Below the pieces are notes generated by a model. It worked only from the letters and a program-made list of their open reading frames with translations, had not been told where the DNA came from and made no database searches. A stretch of 64,000 nt of DNA from Nemertoderma westbladi. Lineage: Eukaryota; Xenacoelomorpha; Nemertodermatida; Nemertodermatidae. Shown piece after piece: positions 45,379 through 54,215 of the stretch. Where the stretch lies: the NCBI GenBank assembly GCA_032718475.1, contig JAUCBJ010005047.1:18479-82478 (forward strand), in the 5' to 3' direction. Numbering within the stretch: position 1 is the stretch's first letter; every line of letters begins with the position of its first letter. A program made the position numbers and the translations under genes.

Positions 45379-46178
45379 CGGATAACGCCGAACTCTGCAA
45401 CCACTGCAGAGAAAACCAAATCGTGACACAGATTCTGGTCGGACTAAATTCCGCCGAAACCCAAACCGAACTGTTGAAGGTACTTCCCCAACCCACCCTC
45501 GAGGACTGCATAAAAATATGCCAGAGTTGGGAGGCCAGCGGAAAAAACCAGTCCATCATGGGTGGTACCCGCTCCATCGCCAAAGTTTCACGGTACCAAC
45601 AACAGCGGGGTCGCTCCACTATGCGTAACGGAAATCCTAATCCCGGATACCAGAAACCCGGCTCCTCAGCGGGTCAACAACAATACAGGAGAAACCAAAC
45701 CCCCAGTGGGGACCGCCGCAAAAACTGTGGCAATTGCGGCCACCCACATGCCCCCAACAGGGCTTCCTGCCCTGCCCGCGATATCGAATGTCATCGATGC
45801 GGGAAGATCGGGCACTTCCACACCGTATGCAGGTCCGGCGGATCCATTCCCAAAAATGCAAAAACACATACAGTTCTCCCCCGCAATTCCGTGAATCACC
45901 TCCAGTACCGGGCTGCCGTTTGCCAACTGGACTACGTTTCTGTGGGTCTGTCCAAATCCGGAACCGGCGACATTCTGGGTACCATTCACCGCGCGCTACC
46001 GGACAGCGGCGCGGCTGCTTCAATCCTCAACGAGGATCTTTATCACAAGTTGGGGGGCCTCGACACATCTCTGCTTCCCTCCTCGGACCTAGATTTGGTA
46101 GTCCCCTTGCTGTCAGCGACCCGGTCCTCATCCAGGACCCCCGTACCAAGCGGTGGAACCGCAAGGGTACGGTTGTAG
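45366..46178 (+). pseudogene. gag nucleocapsid (CCHC) and protease-like segment
   Basis: Continues gag in another frame ('LADNAELCNHCRENQIVTQI', 'LEDCIKICQSWE'). Two zinc knuckles follow at 45725-45831: an atypical 'CGNCGHPHAPNRASC' and a canonical CX2CX4HX4C, 'CHRCGKIGHFHTVC'. Downstream, 'ALPDSGAAASIL' (about 46000) carries the D-S-G-A signature of retropepsin-type aspartic proteases. The protease is cut short near 46105, where sequence resembling the extreme C-terminus of pol begins in a different frame. Confidence 0.72.
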
Positions 46179-46450
46179 AGACTGGACCCCACCGGAAACT
46201 CACGGTCCGGACCCCCTCCGGCCGCACCATCACCCGGAATCGTCGGTTCCTACTCCGTGACACCTCCTTCCCAGGGTCTTCCGGCGATGCCAAACTCCTG
46301 GCCAATACACCAGCGGCCGCGGCAGACATTGACTCATCCCGGCCACCTAAAACTGTCACATGGGACCACCAGCTGGTCCAAGCCCACACGAGCCCAGCAC
46401 AACCCCGCAGATATCCCTCTAGGCGCAGAAAACCACCTGTGCGTTTATAA
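46105..46450 (+). pseudogene. C-terminal tail of pol after an internal deletion
   Basis: The frame reads 'SDPVLIQDPRTKRW', 'GTVVETGPHRKLTVRTPSGR' and 'RNRRFLLRD', and ends 'PRRYPSRRRKPPVRL'. Post-integrase tails of Ty3/gypsy (mag-type) pol proteins have this G-D-x-V-x-I-Q-D-P...R-N-R-R-F-L pattern. Its direct apposition to the protease segment shows that about 2-3 kb of RT, RNase H and integrase are missing. Confidence 0.65.
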
Positions 46451-46468
46451 CTCGCTACACACGAGCTC

Positions 46469-46477
46469 GAAGGGGGG
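46469..46477 (+). promoter_or_regulatory. Polypurine tract
   Basis: 'gaagggggg' directly abuts the 3' LTR start (TGTAG at 46478), as expected for plus-strand priming in LTR retrotransposons. Confidence 0.85.
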
Positions 46478-46716
46478 TGTAGTGACATCAGGACTTCAGA
46501 CTATATTATATGGCTCGCCCCATATACATAGGCCATGGGACTACTGATATATAGGACTCACGACAAACTGCAGTATTACGGTATTATTATATAGTTTGGC
46601 CTGGGGTATATCTCCGTACTGCATGCATCAGTACTGCATGCATTACCGGGATACATTTGCACTTCTGTACGTTGGCACTTATATATTATACAGCCAGATA
46701 TGCTGATATATTATTA

Positions 46717-47750
46717 TTATTATTATTATTATATTATTTGGGTGGAGACACCGCTGTCATAGAAGCGTACAAATAAAACTGCACATAATAAAATAAAACA
46801 GGAGAAAGTTGAACAGAGAATAAAACAAAACGACTTATACTATGGCACCATATTAAAATAAGATTAAAAACGAAATTAAAATACGCTAAAATATTATTAC
46901 ATGTTAAAATAAAAGTGTAGATCGCTAAAAAGAGTTGAACTCAGATAGAACTAATGATATGAAAAATAGAAAATAATTAGAAATTGGCATAGTTACAAAT
47001 TGCGGTCAAATTTAATCCAATTATTAAAATCGCACACATAAATATGGCGTTTGAACAATTCAACTGAGGGGGCAGTCACTGCAACGTAAGGTAGATTGTT
47101 CCAAACAGGCACAACACGATTTGTAAATGAGTTCTGCACCGCAACAGTTCTGCAATGTCCTTGCTGCAATTTGTAAGGGTGCCCCCTCAGTCTTATTGAA
47201 GATGAGTTTACATTTACAAATAAATTATTAGATTCTAATGAAATAAAACCGTTGAGTATTTTAAAAACAGTAATTAGGTCAATATGAACTCGTCTAAGTT
47301 CTAGTGATTGTAATTTCAAAATTTTTAGCCTTCTTAGGTAACAAGCATCAGTATCTAAATAGCACCGGTGGAATAACCTACGGGTAAAATATCTTTGGAC
47401 CGACTCAAGCTTGTCTGTTAGGCCAAGAAAAGGTTTTGAATTACAAAAAGGGTTCCATATTGCACTACCATATTCTAAAATCGGCCTTGCATACACTTTA
47501 TAGGCAAATAAAATAGCTTCACAGTCGTTAGTAGAAAAACACCTAAATAAACAATTAATTACTTTATAGCACTTTTTAGTTATTAAATCAATGTGATTTG
47601 CAAAATATAACTTACTATCAACTTCTACTCCTAAATCACGGAAAGATGACACATTTTCAAGTGCATAGTTATTAATTGAATACATTGCATCTGGTACATT
47701 AGAACTTCCTACAGTAAGAACTTTACATTTATGCTTGTTATTGTTTATGC
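46717..47750 (-). mobile_element. 5'-truncated LINE (family B) inside the 3' LTR
   Basis: Flanked by the direct repeat 'tatattatta' (46707-46716 and 47751-47760). It has an (aat)n 3' tail, about 250 bp of 3' UTR, and an open ORF2 C-terminal part (46993-47685, with homology extending to 47750). The empty site is visible in the intact 5' LTR (44511-44536). It is the youngest insertion of the three-level nest. Confidence 0.92.
46993..47685 (-). pseudogene. LINE family B ORF2 C-terminal fragment
   Basis: 230 open residues: 'SSFRDLGVEVDSKLYFANHI' (the YLGV-type thumb block), 'YARPILEYGSAIWNPFCNSK' (conserved LEY...WNP), 'DKLESVQRYFTRRLF', 'LQSLELRRVHIDLITVFKIL', 'GHPYKLQQGHC' and 'NRVVPVWNNLPYVAVTAPSV'. 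The frame is intact to a stop at 46993. The catalytic palm is lost by 5' truncation, so it is non-functional. Closest relative in the window: 49286-50050. Confidence 0.82.
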
Positions 47751-47786
47751 TATATTATTACTTTACTACAGTTTATGTCATAACCT

Positions 47787-48272
47787 TTAGGCATATATAG
47801 AGTTTTCCTCCTCGATCAGTTTGTTAAGCAAGTATGATTTAACTTTGTGTTTAAAGGTCTCAATTGTTGGGGCGTTTTTTATGTCCGATGGCAACGCATT
47901 CCACAGAACTGGTCCCTGATGAGCGAAAGATTCACAACCAACTGTTGTGCGGTGGAAGGGGACAACAGCCTGAGAAACCCCACTACGTAAACGAGCAGAG
48001 TTGTCCGAGAAGGTAACCAAGTCCTGCAGGTAGGCTGGGGATTGGTGGTTACGAATACGAAACATATGTGTTAGTATTATTTGCTGAACACGTTCCCGTA
48101 TTGGTAACCAGTTTATTTCAACTAGATCCTCTATACCGATGTGGCTACGAGGTCGACGAGACAGACAATACCGTATGCATTTCCGCAATAACGCATCTGC
48201 CTGCCTTTTTAGTTGCGATGGGGCACTTATGTACCAGCAAGGGGAAGCAAAGTCAAGGTGAGGTTGAATCAA
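47787..48272 (-). pseudogene. LINE ORF2 C-terminal domain
   Basis: Open for 161 residues: 'QPHLDFASPCWYISAPSQLK', 'LLRKCIRYCLSRRPRSHIG', 'EINWLPIRERVQQIILTHMF' and 'GPVLWNALPSDIKNAPTIET', ending 'KVKSYLLNKLIEEENSIYA'. Homology extends upstream to about 48360 ('GNATLRFLYRNS'). It has the same domain type as the relic at 32780-33190. Confidence 0.8.
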
Positions 48273-48415
48273 AGTATTGACAAGAGGCCGCCGGAGCGAT
48301 TGAGGGATAGATGCTGAGTTCCGATAGAGGAAGCGGAGTGTTGCATTTCCTTTACGAATAGCCTTTTAGAGCGGCCATTTCACCTGATTAATTAAGTTAA
48401 TTATTTGTTAATTAT

Positions 48416-49081
48416 TTAATTAACCTGATAGATTACATTAAAGTTGTCAACATCTGAAAGTCGCTGATGAGTTCCAAAAAGCATAACCTCGAACTTTTCT
48501 GGGTGTATGCTTAAACGGTTGTTTATTGCCCATGTTGACACTTTCGATAGCTTATTTGCTAATGACTTAGCTATTTCTGCAGGATTTGTGCCAGAAGTAA
48601 GTAGGTTAGTGTCATCAACATACTTTGGCGATGGGTCTGCTTGTGTATCGACAGTTTCTTCTCTAGGATTGGCTAGCATTACCTTGTTGCTAACTACCGC
48701 TGGTCCTATTGCTAGGTTGTGCTTGTTGCCCAAGGTCTTCTTGGAATTCGAAGGAGAATGGGTTGTGGCATCCAGTGTTTGGGTTAGAGAAGTACCTTCG
48801 ATGGCGAGGTTAAAGTCGTTAATGTAGTCGAGAAACATTAGCACACCAAGAAGGGACCCTTGTGGAACACATATCAGTTGATAATACCTGCTGACCTGTG
48901 ATTTAGAGTTTGCAATTTGGACAAATTGAGAGCGACCAGTCAAATTTGAGCGGAACCATAAAACAGTAGATTGTGAAAAGCCAATACATTTCAGTTTATG
49001 AAGCAGAAGGTTATGGTCAACTGTATCAAAAGCACGCTGGAGATCTATGGCTACCATTCCGACGAGTTCACCAGAATCCAT
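48416..49081 (-). pseudogene. LINE reverse transcriptase palm, partial
   Basis: Motif A 'MVAIDLQRAFDTVDHNLLLH', motif B 'ICVPQGSLLGVLMFLDYIND' (degenerate: GVPQG has become CVPQG), a roughly 55-residue insertion before motif C ('LAIEGTSLTQTLDATTHS' onward), and motif C 'KYVDDTNLL', with both Asp kept but F-A changed to Y-V. The thumb 'LSIHPEKFEVMLFGTHQR' follows, and then the frame decays. The insertion between motifs B and C may mark a particular LINE lineage. Confidence 0.78.
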
Positions 49082-49125
49082 TGCATTCTTTATATAGTTA
49101 TCTAGAAATAGCAGGCCTTTTATTT

Positions 49126-49298
49126 AAGTAAATAAACATTTTATAAGATGACTATCTACATAAATCAGTATTGGTGCTTCTAAATATCTAGTGTATTACT
49201 TGTACTGTAGGCCTAATATCGTAATGTAATCTTTATAAATGTATTATTGTGAATTTTAAAAGGTTTAATTATGTGTAAAAAACAATCAATCAATCAAT
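49126..49298 (+). other. AT-rich junction with a (caat)n LINE-type tail
   Basis: Ends in 'acaatcaatcaatcaat', a tail typical of plus-oriented CR1/L2-type LINE 3' ends, preceded by AT-rich DNA. It interrupts the family B copy that follows. Only the tail supports the assignment. Confidence 0.4.
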
Positions 49299-50050
49299 AT
49301 CGGCACCACACGATGGCAAAATGTGTTTTGAATAGCTACAGATATGCACGGTACCTGATGCAATTTAAAACGATGGCCGCGGGTTTCACGTGTGGACATA
49401 ACAGGTTGAAAAATATCAGTGATACGGATATTTACTAAGCCACTGAAAATTTTATATACAAGGATCATATCAAAATGTATGCGACATAATTCAAGTGGAT
49501 CCAGATTTAGGTACTGTTTAACTTGTGTACTTACTTTTTTTTGTGTCCATTTCAACACCAAGGTCTGAGAACAGACGTTACCTAGTATATTTAGACCAAT
49601 ATTATATTCCGCACTTTCGAAACATTTACCAATAGTTAATACTTTACATTTATCACTGGCAATATTCAGTTGCCATGTGTTAGACCAATCATAAAATAGA
49701 TCCAAATTGCACTGTAATAATTTTCGTTCTTGGTTAGTCGAAAAGGAAGCAAAAAGCTTTGTATCGTCAGCAAAGAGCCGGGTACAAGTATCACTGGTAA
49801 AAATGTCGGGCATTTCATTTATAAACATAATGAATAATAATGGACCACTACAGGATCCTTGGGGTACACCAGATTTCACACACCTATATTGTGAGAAAAT
49901 ATTTCTAATTTTTACGCGTTGAGTTCTATTATTTAAAAAACTACTAAACCAATTTAGTACATTACCAGTTATACCAAAACTCTGAAGTTTAATCATAAGT
50001 TTATTTATAACCACACTGTCAAAGGCCTTAGAGTAATCAAGCCCGAATGT
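49286..50050 (-). pseudogene. LINE family B reverse transcriptase with internal deletion
   Basis: The minus strand starts in motif A ('GLDYSKAFDSVVINKL'), followed by motif B 'KSGVPQGSCSGPLLFIMFIN', motif C 'TRLFADDTKLF' with both Asp intact, and thumb 'WQLNIASDKCKVLTIGKC'. The sequence then jumps from 'LVLKWTQKKVS' to the C-terminal 'LDPLELCRIHFDMILVYKIF' and 'GHRFKLHQVPCISVAIQNTF', skipping the roughly 90 residues seen in the 46993-47685 copy. It ends abruptly at 49286 before the W-N-x-L-P block. Confidence 0.8.
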
Positions 50051-50066
50051 AACATTGCCATTTAAA

Positions 50067-50260
50067 GGAGCAGGTTACAGAGGCGTGTTGGGGGAACCAA
50101 AACAATAAACGAAAGTTAACACATGTTACAAGATTATGCAGGTTACTTTTATTTAAAGGCTGAAAGGAGCAGGTTACAGAGGCGTGTTGGCCTGTTGGGG
50201 GTACCAAAACAATAATCGAAAGTTAACACATGTTACAAGATTATGCAGGTTACTTAATTG
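50067..50260 (+). repeat. Tandem duplication of a dispersed ~95-bp repeat
   Basis: Two copies of 'aaaggagcaggttacagagg' plus 'accaaaacaataaacgaaag' / 'ttaacacatgttacaagatt' / 'atgcaggttact' start at 50067 and 50163. The second has a short internal duplication. Shorter relatives occur at 6027, 33972 and 54543. Confidence 0.85.
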
Positions 50261-50369
50261 GGTCTTGGGTCTTTGTTTTGTACTCACCAAACTGTTTCTT
50301 CCTGTAAATAAACGAAGCATTTCATTGGTTAACTCCTGAAATCAAAACACAACTGAAATAAATGTATGT

Positions 50370-50489
50370 TAAATTCGAGCTTAGTAGTAGATCAAATGTA
50401 ACATACAGTAGTTTTAGGATCCAATGTAACATAATTGAGGTTTCGATTCATAAAAACTATGTTACATTCGATCCCGATTACTACTACTA
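50370..50489. other. Short hairpin-forming region
   Basis: 'gatcaaatgtaacata' (50394) and 'tatgttacattcgatc' (50458) are near-perfect inverted copies, with a third arm-like 'gatccaatgtaacata' between them. It precedes a (cta)n run that is the tail of the next LINE fragment. No gene. Confidence 0.5.
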
Positions 50490-50690
50490 CTAGGATCGGC
50501 ATGCTGCATTGCAGCTGCATTTTTAAGAATGCTGTGCCGGCTTATCGACAAAATTGCACTGCCACAACTCCCTATCACCCATGACATTTGCTAGATCATC
50601 CGCATCTTCAAGGCCAGTGTCCTTTAAGATGCATCTCAAGAAAGTCATGGGCTGTCCACCATGCTTATTCACTCCTACCCCAGTCGCTCC
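50481..50690 (-). mobile_element. RTE-like LINE 3' fragment (copy 2)
   Basis: Minus strand: C-terminal 'NKHGGQPMTFLRCILKDTG', 'EDADDLANVMGDRELWQCNF', then about 30 bp and a (tag)n tail. It is nearly identical to 53740-53930. The element is truncated right at 50690, where GC-rich unrelated sequence begins. Confidence 0.85.
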
Positions 50691-51660
50691 ACCATGTCCC
50701 TTCCCGGCCTGATACTCGCCCGTAACCCCCCACCCCTCCATCGTTCTTGGTCTCTTCCTTCCAAAGTCGCCCTCGGAGCCCCCAGGCATCGGCATTCCCT
50801 GCAGTCCAGATGTAGACCGTATCGGTGTCTCTTCCATCCAATCCGCCTCATCCCTAGCCGAAACTCGCCCGAGGTCTCCGATCCCCACCTCAACTCATCC
50901 AAGTCTTAGGCTTCAAAATCATACTCCCCTCCCCTTATATATGTGCATCTCTGCCTGCTGCCTCCCTCCTCTCTCTCATGGCGACTTCCTCTAGCTTTCT
51001 TTCCTCCTCTCTATCCACCTCACATTCCTTCCATCGTTTGTATGGTGTGTCTACTTCTCTCTCCACCAGGTGTTGGGTATCATAATACACCGACTCGCCA
51101 TTCTGCCCCGGGTGGTCTACAAGACCTTCTAGGGCTACCTTAAAGGCTCTCCTGTGGTTCAGAGCTGCTCCCATCAGTAGAAACGCCTTCGGCTCCCTGC
51201 CGATAACCACTGTGATAAATTGGTTCACCAACCCTATCATTATCCAGTCCTCCTGTAGCATATATCTCTTCTGATATATCTTTATCGCCCCCTTTCGGAC
51301 GTGATATAACTCCTCCTTTCCTGGTCTCGCTCCTCACTTGAGCGAATTCGCCAGTTCCGCCCCGTATTCCTCTTGGAACTTGTTCCATTCCATCGGCTTA
51401 TGGCACACGAGTCCCATCAACTGACCCATCGCCACGGCTCCGTATTGTCCCGTGTTGTCCACCAATCCCAATCCATCCGGTTTCGTTATAGCCATGTAGA
51501 CTACCAGCATGTCCAGAAGATTCGGGGTGCCTGGTCCAATAATCCTCTCCGCGTCGTTGCATATCGCCAATCCAACCATGATCGTAGTCTTCGACCTTAC
51601 GAGCTTCTGCACCGCATTCGGTTGACTGTTCAAATTTGGCCCAGTCCTCTTACCGTAGTT
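50691..51660 (-). pseudogene. Unrecognised GC-rich protein-coding remnant with one in-frame stop
   Basis: On the minus strand a single frame runs from the edge of the 41-bp minisatellite (51660) to a TAA at 50935. It is broken by one TGA at 51334-51336, after which the same frame stays open for 132 codons. Visible segments include 'TIMVGLAICNDAERIIGPGT', 'LLDMLVVYMAITKPDGLGL' and, past the stop, 'EDWIMIGLVNQFITVVIGRE' and 'FLLMGAALNHRRAFKVALEG', ending in a Glu/Arg-rich helix. After the TAA a second GTG- or TTG-led frame (50690-50902) runs into the LINE. No domain is recognised. Composition differs sharply from the AT-rich surroundings. It may be an integrated foreign (for example viral) gene, a processed host gene, or a transposon ORF. 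No function is assigned. Confidence 0.45.
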
Positions 51661-52700
51661 AGTATTTTCCGCGCTGTGGTCCCTTTCTGGCACCCATCTC
51701 CAGTATTTTCCGCACTGTGGTCCCTTTCTGGCACCCATCTCCAGTATTTTTCGTGCTGTGGTCCCTTTCTGGCACCCATCTCCAGTATTTTCCGCACTGT
51801 GGTCCCTTTCTGGCACCCATCTCCAGTATTTTCCGCACTGTGGTCCCTTTCTGGCACCCATCTCCAGTATTTTTCGTGCTGTGGTCCCTTTCTGGCGCCC
51901 ATCTCTAGTGTTTTTCGTGCTGTGGTCCCTTTCTGGCACCCATCTCCAGTATTTTTCGTGCTGTGGTCCCTTTCTGGCGCCCATCTCCAGTATTTTTCGT
52001 GCTGTGGTCCCTTTCTGGCACCCATCTCCAGTATTTTTCGTGCTGTGGTCCCTTTCTGGCACCCATCTCCAGTATTTTTCGTGCTGTTATCCCTTTCTGG
52101 CACCCATCTCCAGTATTTTTCGTGCTGTGGTCCCTTTCTGGCACCCATCTCCAGTATTTTCCGCACTGTGGTCCCTTTCTGGCACCCATCTCCAGTATTT
52201 TCCGCACTGTGGTCCCTTTCTGGCACCCATCTCCAGTATTTTCCGCACTGTGGTCCCTTTCTGGCACCCATCTCCAGTATTTTTCGTGCTGTGGTCCCTT
52301 TCTGGCACCCATCTCCAGTATTTTTCGTGCTGTGGTCCCTTTCTGGCGCCCATCTCCAGTATTTTTCGTGCTGTGGTCCCTTTCTGGCACCCATCTCCAG
52401 TATTTTTCGTGCTGTGGTCCCTTTCTGGCACCCATCTCCAGTATTTTTCGTGCTGTGGTCCCTTTCTGGCACCCATCTCCAGTATTTTTCGTGCTGTAGT
52501 CCCTTTCTGGCACCCATCTCCAGTATTTTTCGTGCTGGAGTCCCTTTCTGGCACCCATCTCCAGTATTTTTCGTGCTGTTATCCCTTTCTGGCACCCATC
52601 TCCAGTATTTTTCGTGCTGTGGTCCCTTTCTGGCACCCATCTCCAGTATTTTCTGCGCTCTGGTCTCTTTCAAGCACCCATTTCCAGTATTTTTTGTGCT
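51661..52700. repeat. 41-bp minisatellite, ~25 copies
   Basis: The unit begins 'cagtatttttcgtgctgtgg' and continues 'tccctttctggcacccatct'+c. Variants include 'tccgcactg' for 'tcgtgctg' and 'ggcgccc' for 'ggcaccc'. Because 41 is not divisible by 3, the frame rotates, yet neither strand acquires stops, so very long frames with a 41-residue period appear. The array directly abuts the unrecognised GC-rich frame, and its unit resembles that frame's first bases, so it probably amplified from that sequence. Confidence 0.96.
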
Positions 52701-52764
52701 AAAATTTTCAATAATTTTTATGGCTCACTAAATTTAATTTATTTGCGGTATATAGCGGTTTTTT

Positions 52765-52922
52765 AAAATTGATTTTATGACCATATGGTTTTTTTGGTAT
52801 GCTGATATATATCACGGTATAGCTTCAGAATTATCAAACCAAAGGCAAATTTAACAGTTTATAATTTTTTGCTACTTGTACTTTTCGTTTTGGGGCACCA
52901 GAATGGCACCAAAATTGGGTTT
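52765..52922 (+). repeat. Dispersed repeat family, 5' part of a split copy
   Basis: 'gattttatgaccatatggtt', 'ggtatgctgata', 'cagaattatcaaaccaaagg' and 'gctacttgtacttttcgtt', ending 'ggcaccaaaattgggttt'. These match 900-1250 in order. The copy resumes at 54216 after an inserted LINE and SINE. Confidence 0.8.
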
Positions 52923-53014
52923 TGCCACAAAAAAAATAAATAAAAAATTTAGAATAATAAAAAAAGAATAAATAAAGAAAGGAATAATAAAAAGATTTAG
53001 GTTTTTTTCTACGC

Positions 53015-53930
53015 ATGTCCTTAGATCATCATAATGATGATGGGGTGATGATATCTCCACCTACTGGCTCCAGAAGTCGAGGAAATCCTGCCAAGTACCT
53101 AACTGATCTAGACTTTGCTGATGACTTAGGAGTACTCTCAGAATCATTAGAGGGAGCCCAACGGCTCCTCAGCTCATTAGAACATGCTGCTTCTAGTGCT
53201 GGTCTTTTTATTAACTCCAGAAAGACCAAAATTTTGACAGTTAACTTTGAAAGTCCTCAGCAAGTCTCTGATCGGATGAGCATAAGCTCAAAAGATGGTA
53301 TGCTTGAGCATGTGGATGACTTCTGTTACCTGGGATCATGGATCCGGAAGTCAGATGAGGACCTTCGAATACGTAAGGGAAAGGCATGGGCTGCCTTGAA
53401 TAGGCTTTCCAGGATTTGGAAGTCATAGAGAATTAATCGGAAACTTAAGGTCCGATTATTTAGAGCAGCAGTAGTTCCAGTACTCCTCTATGGAAGTCCA
53501 TGCTGGGCTCTAACTGCCGAGGACACCAAATCTCTGGATGGCACATTCACAAGAATGCTACGCCGGGTTCATTGTGTCAAGTACAATGCACACATCTCCA
53601 ACCAGACGCTATATAATATTGGAGGTGTCTCATTGGTTAGCCCAAGCTTGACACTAGAACAAAGTCGCCTCCGCTTTGCAGGACATTGCTTTCGCCGTGA
53701 GGACCAGCCAGTGCATAATCTAGTACTTTGGCAGCCTCTGGAGTGAATAAGCATGGTGGGCAGCCCATGACTTTCTTGAGACGCATCTTAAAGGACACTG
53801 GCCTTGAAGATGCGGATGATCTAGCAAATGTCATGGGTGATAGGGAGTTGTGGCGGCGCAATTTTGTCGACAAGCCGGCACAGAATTCTTAAAAATGCAG
53901 CTGCAATGCAGCATGCCGATCCTAGTTTCC
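53015..53930 (+). mobile_element. RTE-like LINE, 5'-truncated (copy 3)
   Basis: Begins just before RT motif C ('YLTDLDFADDLGVLSESLEG', both Asp present) and includes 'FINSRKTKILTVNFES', 'VDDFCYLGSWIRKSDEDL' and 'KAWAALNRLSRIWKS'. After a stop (about 53426) it continues 'VLLYGSPCWALTAEDTKSLD', 'TRMLRRVHCVKYNAH', 'LRFAGHCFRREDQPVHNLVL', a second stop (about 53744), and 'NKHGGQPMTFLRRILKDTG', ending near 53892. Short 3' UTR and the tail 'gccgatcctag'. With only two stops in about 870 bp it is relatively young. Its 3' part is shared with 31803-32050 and 50481-50690. Confidence 0.85.
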
Positions 53931-53932
53931 AA

Positions 53933-54215
53933 GGTTCCACCTTGGTGTAGTGGTCGCGTTGAATTCACATCTCCCGTAGGTCGTGGGTTCGATCCTCACA
54001 TGGGCCAGGGCAGTTTTCGATTCGGCACGAATGCTTTAAAGGGACCAGCCAGGGCCGCATCTCTGCCTTGCATCCTTAAGTGGTAGCTAAATGAGTACTG
54101 GAGTTTCCTCTGGGGAGTAAAGTTCTGGGGGGACCGCACTGGAAATAAGTCGTCAGATCCCAAACGTAATCCCTGGCCTAGCGGCCAAAGAAAATTTACT
54201 TTTTTACTTTAGTAG
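53933..54215 (+). mobile_element. tRNA-derived SINE
   Basis: The 5' head carries RNA polymerase III promoter boxes: A box 'tggtgtagtggtc' (53943-53955) and B box 'ggttcgatcc' (53986-53995), spaced as in a tRNA gene. A tRNA-unrelated body of about 200 bp follows, with an AT-rich tail ('aaaatttacttttttacttt'). The cloverleaf is degenerate at the acceptor end and no functional tRNA is claimed. It sits immediately 3' of the RTE-like LINE. Confidence 0.75.

Larger units (their letters stand above)
44288..47770 (+). mobile_element. Non-autonomous LTR retrotransposon (Ty3/gypsy-like), itself interrupted
   Basis: The two LTRs (TGTAGT...ACTACA) appear identical over the shared length, implying recent insertion. 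GTTTA at 44283-44287 and 47771-47775 is the target-site duplication. Order: 5' LTR, PBS-like TGG start, gag-like frame with zinc knuckles, protease-like DSGA, then an abrupt jump to the post-integrase C-terminal tail, polypurine tract, 3' LTR. Reverse transcriptase, RNase H and integrase core are absent, so it depends on relatives. A family B LINE is inserted in the 3' LTR. Composition is far more GC-rich than its surroundings. Confidence 0.9.
46478..47770 (+). repeat. 3' LTR, split by a LINE at 46717-47750
   Basis: 46478-46716 matches the 5' LTR. The remaining 'ctttactaca' end lies at 47761-47770. The 10 bp 'tatattatta' flanks the intervening LINE on both sides. Confidence 0.92.
47771..49125 (-). 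mobile_element. LINE ORF2 region, 5' part of the element split by the LTR retrotransposon
   Basis: RT (48416-49110) and C-terminal domain (47787-48360) on the minus strand, separated by a short AT-rich patch with an internal deletion (about 48362-48420). The 3' UTR continues on the other side of the LTR element (43851-44287). It is the oldest layer of the nest. Confidence 0.8.

Noticed and set aside
44706-46488. Antisense open frames across the LTR element
   Set aside because: They are shadows of a GC-rich coding region; only the sense frames show gag, zinc-knuckle, protease and pol-tail motifs.
53943-53995. Functional tRNA gene
   Set aside because: A and B boxes are good but the acceptor stem does not close, and the sequence continues into a SINE body and A/T-rich tail.
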